Assembly (NCBI RefSeq): GCF_014982855.1
Contig: NZ_JADCKF010000010.1
Span: forward strand, 95,539-159,538
Length of the DNA stretch: 64,000 nt
Direction: 5' to 3'
DNA from: Pseudoflavonifractor gallinarum
GTDB lineage: Bacteria > Bacillota > Clostridia > Oscillospirales > Oscillospiraceae
Of this stretch, positions 42,499-51,402 are shown in pieces; the first letter of the stretch is position 1; every line of letters starts with the position of its first letter. Under the pieces are notes generated by a model. The model was not told the origin of the DNA, did no database searches, and saw only the letters and a list, made by a program, of their open reading frames with translations. A program made the position numbers and the translations under genes.

Positions 42499-43736
42499 GC
42501 GGTCAGACCTCCTTCTGCCTTGTGCAGCTCCCCGGCCCATTCAAAGCCCTTCTTGGCCGCAAATACGGCGATCACCTCGTTGATCACCGCCGCGGCCGCG
42601 ATGGTCCCCTGGAGCATGGACGCAGACTCGGGCGCCGCGTTCTGCAGCACCGACACGGCGATGCCGGTGAACACCAGCGACACGCCCGAGTGGGGCAGCA
42701 GCGTCAAGCCCAGATAGCGCCGCACCGTCGCCGGCGCATGGGTGACCGCCGCGCCCAGATAGGCGCCGCTGTACTTCCCCACCGCCCGCGCCAGGATGTA
42801 GACCGCCGTATAGATCCCCGCGCCAAAGATAAGGTGGTAGTCCAGCGGCGCGCCCAGGTTCAGAATGACCACGATCATGGCAAAGCCGATGGCCGGGTTC
42901 ACTACCTCCATCATACCATATAGCTTCTCCGTGTCAATGAGATTGGAGAAGGCGGTGGAGTAGGCCATGCCGATGAGCATGAAGTTCAGCACCGGAACGG
43001 GCAGCAGGCTGTTGATGAAAAAGCCCAGCCCCGCCGTGAGGAGCAGCATGGACCCCATCACCGCCAGCACGCCCGCCCGGCTGCGGACGCGGCGCATCAG
43101 AAGCCCGGCCGCCGCACCGGTCACGCCCCCCAGCACCACCGGCAGGAAGACCAGCAGCATCACCGCCGGCAGAGGGATGCCCACGGCGGACACCTGGGCC
43201 GAGACCAGGCCCATGACCACAAAGAACACCAGCGCCCCCACCAGATCGTCCAGGGCGGCCATGGGGATCAGGGTCTTGGTCACCGCTCCGTCGGTCTTCA
43301 GGTCCCGCACCACCGACAGCGAGGGGGCCGGCGCAGTGGCCAGCGCGATCCCCCCGAAGACGAAGGCCAGATAGACCGGCACCCCCGTGCAGGCAAAGAG
43401 CACACCAAAGACCAGACTCACCACCACAAAGGTCCCCAGGGACTCGGTGATGGTGGTGACCAGGATCCTGGGCCCGGCCTTTTTCATCTGCCTCCAGATC
43501 AGCTCGGTGCCGATCATCAGGCCGAACACGCTCTCCAGTATGCGCTCGGTCACATCGAACCACCCGGACTCCAGGACGGCCTCGTTCAGCAGGTCCAGCC
43601 CGTGGGGCCCGATCACCATGCCGGCGATCAGCCAGCCCAGAATGGCCGGCAATTTCAGTTTCGAGATCAGCTTGCCCGCGGCAAACGCCAGGAAGATGGA
43701 GACCAGCAGCCGCAGCACAGAAAACAAGAGGTCCAT
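42495..43736 (-). CDS. Cation:proton antiporter (CPA2/Kef-type)
   Basis: This 413-residue membrane protein has about twelve hydrophobic helices and no cytosolic regulatory domain. PAILGWLIAGMVIGPHGL near residue 30 and a PMAALDDLVGALVFFVV segment near residue 155, holding paired aspartates, match the sodium/hydrogen exchanger family; the Asp pair is the usual ion-binding site. It probably exchanges Na+ or K+ for H+. AAGGAG is nine bases before ATG 43736. The next gene is its TetR regulator. Confidence 0.9.
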   Translation of the reverse strand: MDLLFSVLRLLVSIFLAFAAGKLISKLKLPAILGWLIAGMVIGPHGLDLLNEAVLESGWFDVTERILESVFGLMIGTELIWRQMKKAGPRILVTTITESLGTFVVVSLVFGVLFACTGVPVYLAFVFGGIALATAPAPSLSVVRDLKTDGAVTKTLIPMAALDDLVGALVFFVVMGLVSAQVSAVGIPLPAVMLLVFLPVVLGGVTGAAAGLLMRRVRSRAGVLAVMGSMLLLTAGLGFFINSLLPVPVLNFMLIGMAYSTAFSNLIDTEKLYGMMEVVNPAIGFAMIVVILNLGAPLDYHLIFGAGIYTAVYILARAVGKYSGAYLGAAVTHAPATVRRYLGLTLLPHSGVSLVFTGIAVSVLQNAAPESASMLQGTIAAAAVINEVIAVFAAKKGFEWAGELHKAEGGLTA

Positions 43737-43761
43737 AGCAGTCTTCTCCTTTTTCAATTAT

Positions 43762-43814
43762 AGACGATTCCGTCTGTTTTTCTCAGTATAGCACAAACAG
43801 ACGACTCCGTCTGT
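43762..43814 (-). promoter_or_regulatory. Antiporter-TetR promoter with two operators
   Basis: AGACGATTCCGTCT (43762-43775) and ACAGACGACTCCGTCTGT (43797-43814) are two copies of one palindrome. A TATACT -10 box lies between them on the minus strand (43790-43785). The right copy covers the -35 to spacer region and the left copy the start of transcription. This is the expected layout for tight repression by the TetR protein encoded in the same operon. Confidence 0.82.
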
Positions 43815-43857
43815 AAATGAATTGTTAAGAATTTCCCCTGCCGTCCCACGATGGCTC

Positions 43858-43886
43858 TTGCCAAAACGCAATTTTTTCGGTATACT
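43858..43886 (+). promoter_or_regulatory. Promoter of the lar operon
   Basis: TTGCCA at 43858-43863, a 17-base spacer and TATACT at 43881-43886 lie about 180 bases before larE, giving a long leader. Confidence 0.8.
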
Positions 43887-43892
43887 AAATAG

Positions 43893-44005
43893 AAGTCCGC
43901 AGAACGAAGCTGCGCGCCCCGGCAGGAAGCCGGGCAGATCGGCAGAAGCCGCCGCAGCCCTCCCGGACCTCCGTCCCCGCGTATTCTACGATTGTCGATA
44001 CCAGG
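43893..44005 (+). promoter_or_regulatory. Structured leader RNA of the lar operon (candidate riboswitch)
   Basis: By eye the leader folds as a four-way junction. P1 is GTCCG (43895-43899) with CGGAC (43964-43968). It encloses the hairpins GCAG/CTGC (43899-43913), CCCGGC/GCCGGG with loop AGGAA (43918-43934) and CGGC/GCCG with loop AGAA (43940-43951). G43899 can serve P1 or the first hairpin but not both. A GATACC/GGTATC stem (43997-44002 with 44008-44013) competes with the following terminator. The position before nickel-cofactor genes suggests metal or cofactor sensing; no match to a known riboswitch class was verified. Confidence 0.5.
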
Positions 44006-44047
44006 AAGGTATCTGTCCCCCGGAAGGAGGACAGATACCTTCTTTTT
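44006..44047 (+). terminator. Attenuator terminator in the lar leader
   Basis: AAGGTATCTGTCC pairs over 13 bp with GGACAGATACCTT and is followed by CTTTTT. It ends just before the larE ribosome site (AAAGGAG, 44053-44059), so it would stop transcription before the operon. Confidence 0.85.
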
Positions 44048-44064
44048 CTGTGAAAGGAGACTCT

Positions 44065-44820
44065 ATGACACTGGAACAATTCTTCCACGACCACCCCAGA
44101 GCCGCCGTCGCCTTCTCGGGCGGCGTGGACTCCGCCTTTCTGCTCTGGGCCGCCCGGGCCTACGGCTGCGACGTGCACGCCTACTATGTGAGCACCGCCT
44201 TCCAGCCCGCCTTTGAGCGGGAGGACGCCCGCCGGCTGGCCCAGGAGCTGGGCGTGCCCATGACGGTCATCGAGACCGACGTCCTCGCCGTCCCCGAGGC
44301 CGCGGCCAACGGCCCCGACCGCTGCTACCACTGCAAGCGCTCCCTCTTCTCCCTGCTCTGGCAGCGGGCCCGCGCCGACGGCCACACCCTGCTCCTGGAC
44401 GGCACCAACGCCTCGGACGACGCCGGGGACCGGCCCGGCATGCGGGCCCTGCGGGAGCTGGAGGTCCGCTCCCCCCTGCGGGAGTGCGGCCTGACCAAGG
44501 AAGAGGTCCGTGCCCGCTCCCGGGAGGCCGGGCTCTTCACCTGGGACAAGCCCGCCTATGCCTGTCTGGCCACCCGCATTCCCACCGGCACCCCCATCAC
44601 CGCCGCCGATCTGGAGCGGGTGGAGCGGGCGGAGGACGCCCTCTTCGCCCTGGGCTTCTCCGACTTCCGGGTACGTCTCGCCGGCGGAGGCGCTCGCATT
44701 CAGATCCCGGCCGACCAGATGGAGGGCCTTCTCAAGCGCCGGGAGGAGATCCTGAAGCAGCTCGCCCCCCACTTCTCCGCGGTGCTGCTGGATCTGGACG
44801 CACGCACCCCCTCCCGCTGA
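44065..44820 (+). CDS. larE: ATP-dependent sacrificial sulfur transferase LarE
   Basis: This 251-residue PP-loop enzyme adenylates the carboxyls of pyridinium dicarboxylate mononucleotide and converts them to thiocarboxylates for the nickel-pincer cofactor. The SGGVDS PP-loop is at residue 18, CYHCKRSLF lies mid-protein, and the sulfur-donor cysteine is probably C167 in DKPAYACLATRIP. That segment corresponds to the Cys176 region of the Lactiplantibacillus enzyme. ATG 44065 follows AAAGGAG directly after the leader terminator. First gene of the lar operon. Confidence 0.94.
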   Translation: MTLEQFFHDHPRAAVAFSGGVDSAFLLWAARAYGCDVHAYYVSTAFQPAFEREDARRLAQELGVPMTVIETDVLAVPEAAANGPDRCYHCKRSLFSLLWQRARADGHTLLLDGTNASDDAGDRPGMRALRELEVRSPLRECGLTKEEVRARSREAGLFTWDKPAYACLATRIPTGTPITAADLERVERAEDALFALGFSDFRVRLAGGGARIQIPADQMEGLLKRREEILKQLAPHFSAVLLDLDARTPSR

Positions 44821-44833
44821 GAAAGGAGTTTTT

Positions 44834-45598
44834 ATGGACAACAAGCATGAGATCTTACAGCTCCTGCGCTCGGTAGCCTCCGGGGACACCTCCCCGGAGC
44901 AGGCCCTGCTGGAATTCAAACAGTCCCCCTTTGAGGACCTGGGGTATGCCAAGGTGGACTTCCACCGCAACATCCGCCAGGGGGCGGCCGAGGTCCTCTA
45001 CGGCGCCGGCAAGACGCCGGAGCAGATCATCGGCATCGCCTCCGCCATGGGGGAGCGGGGCTGCCGCAACATCCTCATCACCCGCATGGAGGCCGACGCC
45101 GCCCGGCAGGTGGCCGACGCCCTCCCCCTGGAGTACCACCCCTCTCCCCGGCTGGGCATCGCCTTCCCCGGTCCCCGGACCTCTCTGGGCAACATCGTGG
45201 TGGCCACCGGCGGCACCAGCGACATGCCGGTGGCCGAGGAGGCCGCCCTCACCGCCGAGGCCATGGGCAACCAGGTCACCCGGCTCTACGACGTGGGGGT
45301 GGCGGGCCTCCACCGCCTGCTCTCCCGCCTGGACGTGCTCATGAGCGCCCGCTGCGTGGTGGCCGTGGCCGGGATGGAGGGGGCCCTCGCCTCCGTGGTG
45401 GGCGGTCTGGTGGACTGCCCCGTCATCGCCGTCCCCACCAGCGTGGGGTATGGAGCCAGCTTCGGGGGACTCTCCGCCCTGCTCTCCATGCTCAACTCCT
45501 GCGCGTCGGGCACCAGCGTGGTCAACATCGACAACGGCTTCGGGGCCGGGTATCTGGCCAGTATGATCAATCAAATGGAAGGTTTGGAGGAATCCTGA
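44834..45598 (+). CDS. larB: Nickel-pincer cofactor biosynthesis protein LarB
   Basis: This 254-residue protein of the NCAIR mutase/PurE-like family carboxylates nicotinic acid adenine dinucleotide and releases AMP, giving the dicarboxylate substrate of LarE. The C-terminal PurE-like fold shows ATGGTSDMPVAEEAALTA, VAGMEGALASVVGGLV and VPTSVGYGASFGG. AAAGGAG precedes the ATG. It is followed by larC after one base. Confidence 0.95.
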   Translation: MDNKHEILQLLRSVASGDTSPEQALLEFKQSPFEDLGYAKVDFHRNIRQGAAEVLYGAGKTPEQIIGIASAMGERGCRNILITRMEADAARQVADALPLEYHPSPRLGIAFPGPRTSLGNIVVATGGTSDMPVAEEAALTAEAMGNQVTRLYDVGVAGLHRLLSRLDVLMSARCVVAVAGMEGALASVVGGLVDCPVIAVPTSVGYGASFGGLSALLSMLNSCASGTSVVNIDNGFGAGYLASMINQMEGLEES

Positions 45599-45599
45599 G

Positions 45600-46970
45600 A
45601 TGAAAACACTGTATCTGGAATGCAATATGGGCGCGGCCGGCGATATGCTGCTCTCCGCCCTCTATGAGCTCCTGGAGGACAAAGAGGCCTTCCTGGACAC
45701 CATGAACCACCTGCCCCTCCCCGGCGTGCACCTGGAGGCCGAGCGTGGCGTCACCTCGGGCATCGCGGGCACCCACATGCATGTGACCGTCCACGGCGTC
45801 GAGGAGGGGACCGATGGTCACGACCATCACCACGACCATGAGCACGAGCATGACCATGAGCATCATCATGACCACGACCACGAGCACGGTCATGAGCATC
45901 ATCATGACCACGACCATGACCATGAGCACGATCATCACCACGACCATGAGCATGAGCATGACCATCACCATGACCACGACCACGAGCACGGCCATCACCA
46001 TGACCATGACCACGGCCACGATCACCACCACGCCACCCCCGGCGCCATCGCCCATCTCATCGACCATCTGCCCCTCCCCCAGGAGGTGAAGGACCACGCC
46101 CGCGGGGTCTATGACGCCATCGCCCGGGCCGAGGCCCAGGCCCACGGCTGCCCGGTGGGCGACGTCCACTACCACGAGGTGGGCGCGCTGGACGCCGTGG
46201 CCGATGTGACGGGCGTGTGCTATGCCCTCCACCTGCTCCGGCCCGAGCGCATCGTGGTCTCCCCCATCCACGTGGGCAGCGGTACCGTCCGCTGCGCCCA
46301 CGGCATCATGCCCGTCCCCGCGCCCGCCACCGCCGCCCTTCTCGCCGGGGTCCCCACCTACGGCGGGGCGGTCCAGGGCGAGCTGTGCACCCCCACCGGG
46401 GCCGCCCTTCTGGCCCATTTTGCCGACTCCTTCGGCCCCATGCCCGTGATGTGCACCCAGAAGGTGGGCTACGGCATCGGCACCAAGGTCTTTGAGCAGG
46501 CCAACTGCGTCCGGGCCTTCTGGGGCGAGAGCGCCGAGGAGGCCAACGGCGAGATCGTGGAGCTGGTGTGCAACATCGACGACATGACCGCCGAGTCCCT
46601 CTCCTTCGCCTGCGCCCGCCTGCTGGAGCTGGGCGCCCTGGACGTGTACACCCTGCCCGGGACCATGAAGAAGGGCCGCAGCGGCCAGGTGCTCACCGTC
46701 CTGTGCGCCCCCGAGCAGGAGGGCGACCTGGCCCGGCACATCCTCTCCCTCACCACCACCAACGGCCTGCGGGCCCGCCGGTGCGGGAAGTACTTCCTCA
46801 CCCCCTCGGTCCGGGAGGCGGAGACCCCCTGGGGCGCGGTCCGGGTCAAGACCGCCCAGGGATACGGCGTGACCCACGTCAAGCCCGAATATGAGGATGT
46901 GGCCGCCCTGGCCCGCAGCCGCGGGGTCTCCCTGGAGGAGATGGCCCGGGACATCCTCCGCCACGTCTGA
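45600..46970 (+). CDS. larC: Nickel insertase LarC with a giant His-rich insert
   Basis: This 456-residue protein inserts nickel into the pincer nucleotide in a CTP-dependent reaction. The N-terminal YLECNMGAAGDMLLSALYELL and HYHEVGALDAVADV segments are family signatures. Residues about 71-145 form an insert of almost only His, Asp and Glu, surely a metal-binding or storage stretch. In Lactiplantibacillus larC is split into larC1/larC2 and needs a ribosomal frameshift; here it is one continuous frame. TTGGAGG precedes the ATG. Confidence 0.94.
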   Translation: MKTLYLECNMGAAGDMLLSALYELLEDKEAFLDTMNHLPLPGVHLEAERGVTSGIAGTHMHVTVHGVEEGTDGHDHHHDHEHEHDHEHHHDHDHEHGHEHHHDHDHDHEHDHHHDHEHEHDHHHDHDHEHGHHHDHDHGHDHHHATPGAIAHLIDHLPLPQEVKDHARGVYDAIARAEAQAHGCPVGDVHYHEVGALDAVADVTGVCYALHLLRPERIVVSPIHVGSGTVRCAHGIMPVPAPATAALLAGVPTYGGAVQGELCTPTGAALLAHFADSFGPMPVMCTQKVGYGIGTKVFEQANCVRAFWGESAEEANGEIVELVCNIDDMTAESLSFACARLLELGALDVYTLPGTMKKGRSGQVLTVLCAPEQEGDLARHILSLTTTNGLRARRCGKYFLTPSVREAETPWGAVRVKTAQGYGVTHVKPEYEDVAALARSRGVSLEEMARDILRHV

Positions 46971-46984
46971 TCCAGGAGGTCCTT

Positions 46985-48598
46985 ATGTCCAAGAAATCCC
47001 TTCTCTCCCTGCTCCTCACCGCCGCCCTGGGGGCGGGCATCCTCACGGGCTGTCAGGGGACGGCTTCCCCCTCCCCCACGCCCGCCTCGTCCGCCGGGAA
47101 GGACTCGGTGGTCATCGCCATGGACACCAACTCCGAGCCGGCCGCCGGCTTCGACCCCGCCTTCGGCTGGGGCGCCGGGGAGCACGTCCATGAACCCCTC
47201 ATCCAGAGCACCCTCACCGTCACCAAGCCCGACCTCACCATCGGCTACGACCTGGCCACCGGCTACTCGGTCAGCGACGACGGCCTCACCTGGACGGTCA
47301 CCATCCGGGACGACGCCCGCTTCACCGACGGGGAGGCCCTCACCGCCGAGGACGTGGCCTTCACCTACAACACCGTGAAGGAGTCCAGCTCGGTCAACGA
47401 CTTCACCATGCTGGACCGGGCCGAGGCGGTGGACGAGACCACCGTGGCCTTCCACATGAACACCCCCTTCTCCATCTGGCCCTACACCATGGCGGTGGTG
47501 GGCATCGTGCCGGAGCACGCCTATGACAGCGCCACCTACGGCCAGAATCCCATCGGCTCGGGCCGCTACGTCCTCAAGCAGTGGGACAAGGGCCAGCAGA
47601 TCATCCTGGAGGCCAACCCCGACTACTACGGCGAGGCCCCCACCATCCGCCGCTTCACCATCCTCTTCCTGGAGGAGGACGCCGCCTTCCTGGCCGTCCA
47701 GGCCGGACAGGTGGACCTGGCCTACACCTCGGCCACCTACTCCGACCAGAGTGTGGCGGGGTATTCCCTCACGGCCTACCGCACCGTGGACAACCGGGGC
47801 TTCAACCTCCCCGCCGTCCCCGCCGGGACCGACGCCCAGGGCCAGGCCATCGGCAACGACTTCACCTCTGACGTCCTCGTCCGGCGGGCCATCAACATCG
47901 GCATCGACCGGGAGGAGATGATCGAGAACGTCCTCAACGGCTACGGCACCCCGGCGTACAGCGTGTGTGACCAGCTCCCCTGGTACAACCCCGCCTCCCA
48001 GGTGGAGTACGACCCCGAGGCGGCCGCCGCGCTGCTGGACGAGGCCGGCTGGACCCTGGGCAGCGACGGCATCCGGGAGCGGGATGGCGTGAAGGCCGAG
48101 CTCCATCTGCTCTATCCCAGCAGCGACTCGGTCCGCCAGGCCCTGTGCGCCGACTTCGCCCAGCAGCTCCAGGAGCTGGGCATCTCCACCTCCATCGAGG
48201 GGGTGGGCTGGGACACCGCCTATGACCGGGCCCAGTCCGAGCCCCTCATCTGGGGCTGGGGCGCCCACACCCCCATGGAGCTCTACAACATCTACCACAC
48301 GTCGGCGGACACCGGCCTTGCCGGGTACTCCCCCTACGCCAACGCCGCCGTGGACTCCTACATGGACCAGGCCCTCCAGTGCACCGACCTGGAGACCTCC
48401 TACGAGCTCTGGCAGAAGGCCCAGTGGGACGGCTCCACCGGCGTCACCCAGGAGGGCGACACCCCCTGGGTGTGGCTGGTCAACGTGGATCACCTCTACT
48501 GGGTCCGGGAGGGGCTCCAGGTGGCCGAGCAGAAGATCCACCCCCACGGCCACGGCTGGTCCATCGTGAACAACGTGGACCAGTGGAGCTGGTCCTGA
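46985..48598 (+). CDS. ABC transporter substrate-binding lipoprotein (peptide/nickel family 5)
   Basis: This 537-residue extracellular binding protein has a lipoprotein signal peptide (lipobox LTGC, Cys at about residue 22). A family 5 fold follows with DGLTWTVTIRDDARFTDGEALTAEDV and the late IWGWGAHTP. Relatives bind peptides, nickel-chelates or metallophores. The C-terminus carries HPHGHGW, three histidines that could coordinate metal. It follows larC by 14 bases with AGGAGG, which supports nickel import for cofactor synthesis; this is inference. Confidence 0.9.
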   Translation: MSKKSLLSLLLTAALGAGILTGCQGTASPSPTPASSAGKDSVVIAMDTNSEPAAGFDPAFGWGAGEHVHEPLIQSTLTVTKPDLTIGYDLATGYSVSDDGLTWTVTIRDDARFTDGEALTAEDVAFTYNTVKESSSVNDFTMLDRAEAVDETTVAFHMNTPFSIWPYTMAVVGIVPEHAYDSATYGQNPIGSGRYVLKQWDKGQQIILEANPDYYGEAPTIRRFTILFLEEDAAFLAVQAGQVDLAYTSATYSDQSVAGYSLTAYRTVDNRGFNLPAVPAGTDAQGQAIGNDFTSDVLVRRAINIGIDREEMIENVLNGYGTPAYSVCDQLPWYNPASQVEYDPEAAAALLDEAGWTLGSDGIRERDGVKAELHLLYPSSDSVRQALCADFAQQLQELGISTSIEGVGWDTAYDRAQSEPLIWGWGAHTPMELYNIYHTSADTGLAGYSPYANAAVDSYMDQALQCTDLETSYELWQKAQWDGSTGVTQEGDTPWVWLVNVDHLYWVREGLQVAEQKIHPHGHGWSIVNNVDQWSWS

Positions 48599-48635
48599 TC
48601 CCCGGCGTTCTGCCGCTGCAAGAGGAGGCCTTTGT

Positions 48636-49631
48636 GTGAAACACCGTCTGCAATTTGCGGGCAAAAAACTCCTGCGCATGGCGCTGCTCCTGCTGGGCGT
48701 GAGTCTGGTGGCCTTTCTGCTCATGTCCCTCTCCCCTCTGGACCCCCTCCAGACCAACATGGGCCAGGCCGCCCTGGGCTCCATGAGTGAGGAGCAGATC
48801 CAGCGCCTCGAGGAGTACTGGGGGGTCAACGAGCCCCTCCCCCAGCGCTATCTGGGCTGGCTGTCCGACGCCCTCCGGCTGGACTTCGGCACCTCCCTGC
48901 TCTACCGCCAGCCCGTCATGGAGGTCATCGGGCAGCGCCTTGCGAGCTCCCTGGGCCTGATGGTCACGGCCTGGGTCCTGTCCGGCGTCCTGGGGGTGAC
49001 CCTGGGCCTGCTGGCCGGGGCCACCCGGGGAAGGCTCCCCGACCGGCTCATCCGGGGGTACTGCCTGGTCATCTCCAGCACACCCGCCTTCTGGCTGGCC
49101 CTGCTGCTGCTGATGATCTTTTCGGTGTGGCTGGGCTGGCTCCCCATCGGGCTGGCCGTCCCCATCGGGATGGAGGCCTCCCAGGTCACCTGGCAGGACC
49201 TGCTCTCCCACGCCATCCTCCCCGCCGTGACCCTGAGCATCACGGGGGTGGCCAACATCGCCCTGCACACCCGGGAGAAGGTGGTGGACGTGCTGGATTC
49301 CGACTATGTCCTCTTCGCCCGGGCCCGGGGGGAGTCGGGACGGGCCATCCTGCTGCGCCACGGCCTGCGCAACATCCTGCTGCCCGCCATCACCCTCCAG
49401 TTCACCTCCATCAGTGAGATCATCGGGGGTTCGGTGCTGGTGGAGCAGGTCTTCTCCTACCCCGGTCTGGGACAGGCCGCCGTCACGGCGGGCCTGGGGA
49501 GCGATCTGCCCCTCCTGCTGGGCATCACCGTGGTCACCGCCGCCATCGTCTTTCTGGGGAGTCTGAGCGCAGACCTCCTCTACGGCGCGGTGGACCCCCG
49601 CATCCGAAGGGGGGTGGCCCGTCACTCATGA
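48636..49631 (+). CDS. ABC transporter permease (DppB/NikB type)
   Basis: This 331-residue permease has six hydrophobic helices and the EAA-type loop RARGESGRAILLRHGLRNILLP, which contacts the ATPases. The N-terminal LLLGVSLVAFLLMSLSPLDP is characteristic of the DppB/NikB group. GTG 48636 has AGAGGAGG seven bases upstream. Its stop overlaps the next permease start (ATGA). Confidence 0.92.
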   Translation: MKHRLQFAGKKLLRMALLLLGVSLVAFLLMSLSPLDPLQTNMGQAALGSMSEEQIQRLEEYWGVNEPLPQRYLGWLSDALRLDFGTSLLYRQPVMEVIGQRLASSLGLMVTAWVLSGVLGVTLGLLAGATRGRLPDRLIRGYCLVISSTPAFWLALLLLMIFSVWLGWLPIGLAVPIGMEASQVTWQDLLSHAILPAVTLSITGVANIALHTREKVVDVLDSDYVLFARARGESGRAILLRHGLRNILLPAITLQFTSISEIIGGSVLVEQVFSYPGLGQAAVTAGLGSDLPLLLGITVVTAAIVFLGSLSADLLYGAVDPRIRRGVARHS

Positions 49632-50449
49632 GCCGTTGGAATCAGCGCAAGCGCACCCTGGCCCTGCTGGGCTGCGCCGCCCTTCTCCTGTGCGCCGTCA
49701 CCGTGGCCGGACTCTTGTTCCAGCCCCTGGCCATGGAGACCGACTTTGCAAACAAACAGCTCGCTCCCGGTCCCGGCCACTGGTTCGGCACCGACTGGAT
49801 GGGCCGGGACATGCTGGCCCGCACCCTCACCGGCCTCTCCCTGAGCATCCGCATCGGCCTTCTCACCGCGGTGGTGAGCGCCCTCCTCTCGGTCCTTCTG
49901 GGGGTGACCGCCGCCCTGGGCCGCCGGGCCGACGCCGTGATCTCCTGGTGCATCGACCTCTTTCTGGGCATCCCCCATATCCTGCTGGTCATGCTCATCT
50001 CCCTGGCCTTCGGCCGGGGCTTTGTGGGGGTGGTGGCCGGTGTCTCCCTGAGCCACTGGCCCTCCCTGGCCCGGGTCATCCGGGGGGAGGTCCTCCAGCT
50101 GCGCCAGACCACCTATGTCCGCGCCGCCGAGCGCCTGGGCGTGCCCCGGGGCCGGATCATCCGGCGGCACATGCTCCCCCACCTGCTGCCCCAGTTCCTC
50201 ACCGGGCTCATCCTCCAGTTCCCCCACGCCATCCTCCACGAGGCCAGCGTGACCTTCCTGGGGTTCGGCCTCTCGCCGGAGCAGCCCGCCATCGGGGTGA
50301 TCCTGTCCGAGAGCATGCGCTACCTCACCACCGGGAAATGGTGGCTGGCCCTCTTCCCGGGGCTGTCCCTGGTGCTGGTGGTGCTGCTCTTCGCCGCGCT
50401 GGGGGAGGGTGTGCGCCGCCTGCTCCACCCCGCCAGCGCCCATCAATGA
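49628..50449 (+). CDS. ABC transporter permease (DppC/NikC type)
   Basis: This 273-residue permease has an N-terminal helix followed by GHWFGTDWMGRDMLARTLTG, the DppC/NikC signature. The EAA loop is AAERLGVPRGRIIRRHMLPH, and five further helices are visible. It pairs with the upstream permease. Confidence 0.93.
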   Translation: MSRWNQRKRTLALLGCAALLLCAVTVAGLLFQPLAMETDFANKQLAPGPGHWFGTDWMGRDMLARTLTGLSLSIRIGLLTAVVSALLSVLLGVTAALGRRADAVISWCIDLFLGIPHILLVMLISLAFGRGFVGVVAGVSLSHWPSLARVIRGEVLQLRQTTYVRAAERLGVPRGRIIRRHMLPHLLPQFLTGLILQFPHAILHEASVTFLGFGLSPEQPAIGVILSESMRYLTTGKWWLALFPGLSLVLVVLLFAALGEGVRRLLHPASAHQ

Positions 50450-50466
50450 GGAAAGGAGGTTCCGCC

Positions 50467-51402
50467 ATGGAACCGATTCTGGACGTGGAAGGACTCTCCA
50501 TCTCCTTCCGGCAATACGACCGGGGCGCCCACCAGCGCACCCTCCCGGTGATCCACGACCTGTCCCTGTCCATCGCCCCGGGGCAGGTGGTGGCGGTGGT
50601 GGGCTCCAGCGGCTCGGGCAAGAGCCTGCTGGCCCACGCCCTTCTGGACATCCTCCCCGCCAACAGCGCCCGGGAGGGGGTCATCCGCTACCGGGGGGAG
50701 CCCCTCACCCCCGCCCGGACCGCCGCCCTGCGGGGGACGGAGATCGTGCTGGTCCCCCAGGGCGTGACCTATCTGGACCCCCTGATGAAGGTGGGGCCCC
50801 AGATCTGCAAGGGGCGGCGGGAGGGGCGCGTCCGGGAAGCCTGCCGGGCCGTCCTCGCCCGCTACGGCCTCCCCCCCGACACGGAGGAGCGCTATCCCTT
50901 TGAGCTCTCGGGCGGCATGGCCCGGCGGGTGCTCATCTCCACCGCCGTGATGGAGTCCCCCCGCCTGGTCATCGCCGACGAGCCCACCCCCGGCCTGGAC
51001 GCCCGGGCCGCCGGGCGCATCCTGGGCCACTTTCGGGAGCTGGCCGACGGCGGGGCCGGGGTCCTCCTCATCACCCACGATCTGGAGCTGGCCCTCACCA
51101 TCGCCGACCGGGTGGCCGTCCTCTACGCCGGCGAGACGGTGGAGGAGGCCGCCGCCGCAGACTTCACCACGCCGGGGGGCCTGCGCCACCCCTATACCCG
51201 GGCGCTCTGGGCGGCCCTCCCCCAGAACGGCTTCCGGCCCATCCCGGGCAGCCAGCCCGCCCCCGGCGAGATACCAACCGGGTGCCGCTTCGCCCCCCGC
51301 TGTCCCCGCTGCCGGGGGGACTGTCAGGAGACCCATCCGGCCTACCGCTCCTTCCGGGGCGGCATGGTCCGCTGTGATTTCCCCGGGGAGGTGATGGAAT
51401 GA
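50467..51402 (+). CDS. ABC transporter ATP-binding protein (DppD/NikD type)
   Basis: This 311-residue ATPase has Walker A GSSGSGKS, signature ELSGGMARR, Walker B LVIADEPTPGLD and the C-terminal oligopeptide-transporter extension with a CRFAPRCPRCRGDC cysteine cluster, which in related proteins binds a metal centre. ATG 50467 has AAAGGAGG seven bases upstream. It overlaps the second ATPase by four bases. Confidence 0.92.
   Translation: MEPILDVEGLSISFRQYDRGAHQRTLPVIHDLSLSIAPGQVVAVVGSSGSGKSLLAHALLDILPANSAREGVIRYRGEPLTPARTAALRGTEIVLVPQGVTYLDPLMKVGPQICKGRREGRVREACRAVLARYGLPPDTEERYPFELSGGMARRVLISTAVMESPRLVIADEPTPGLDARAAGRILGHFRELADGGAGVLLITHDLELALTIADRVAVLYAGETVEEAAAADFTTPGGLRHPYTRALWAALPQNGFRPIPGSQPAPGEIPTGCRFAPRCPRCRGDCQETHPAYRSFRGGMVRCDFPGEVME

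Noticed and set aside
45811..46040. His-rich run in larC read as a spurious low-complexity or out-of-frame stretch
   Set aside because: The frame is continuous on both sides with conserved LarC motifs, so the insert is part of the protein.
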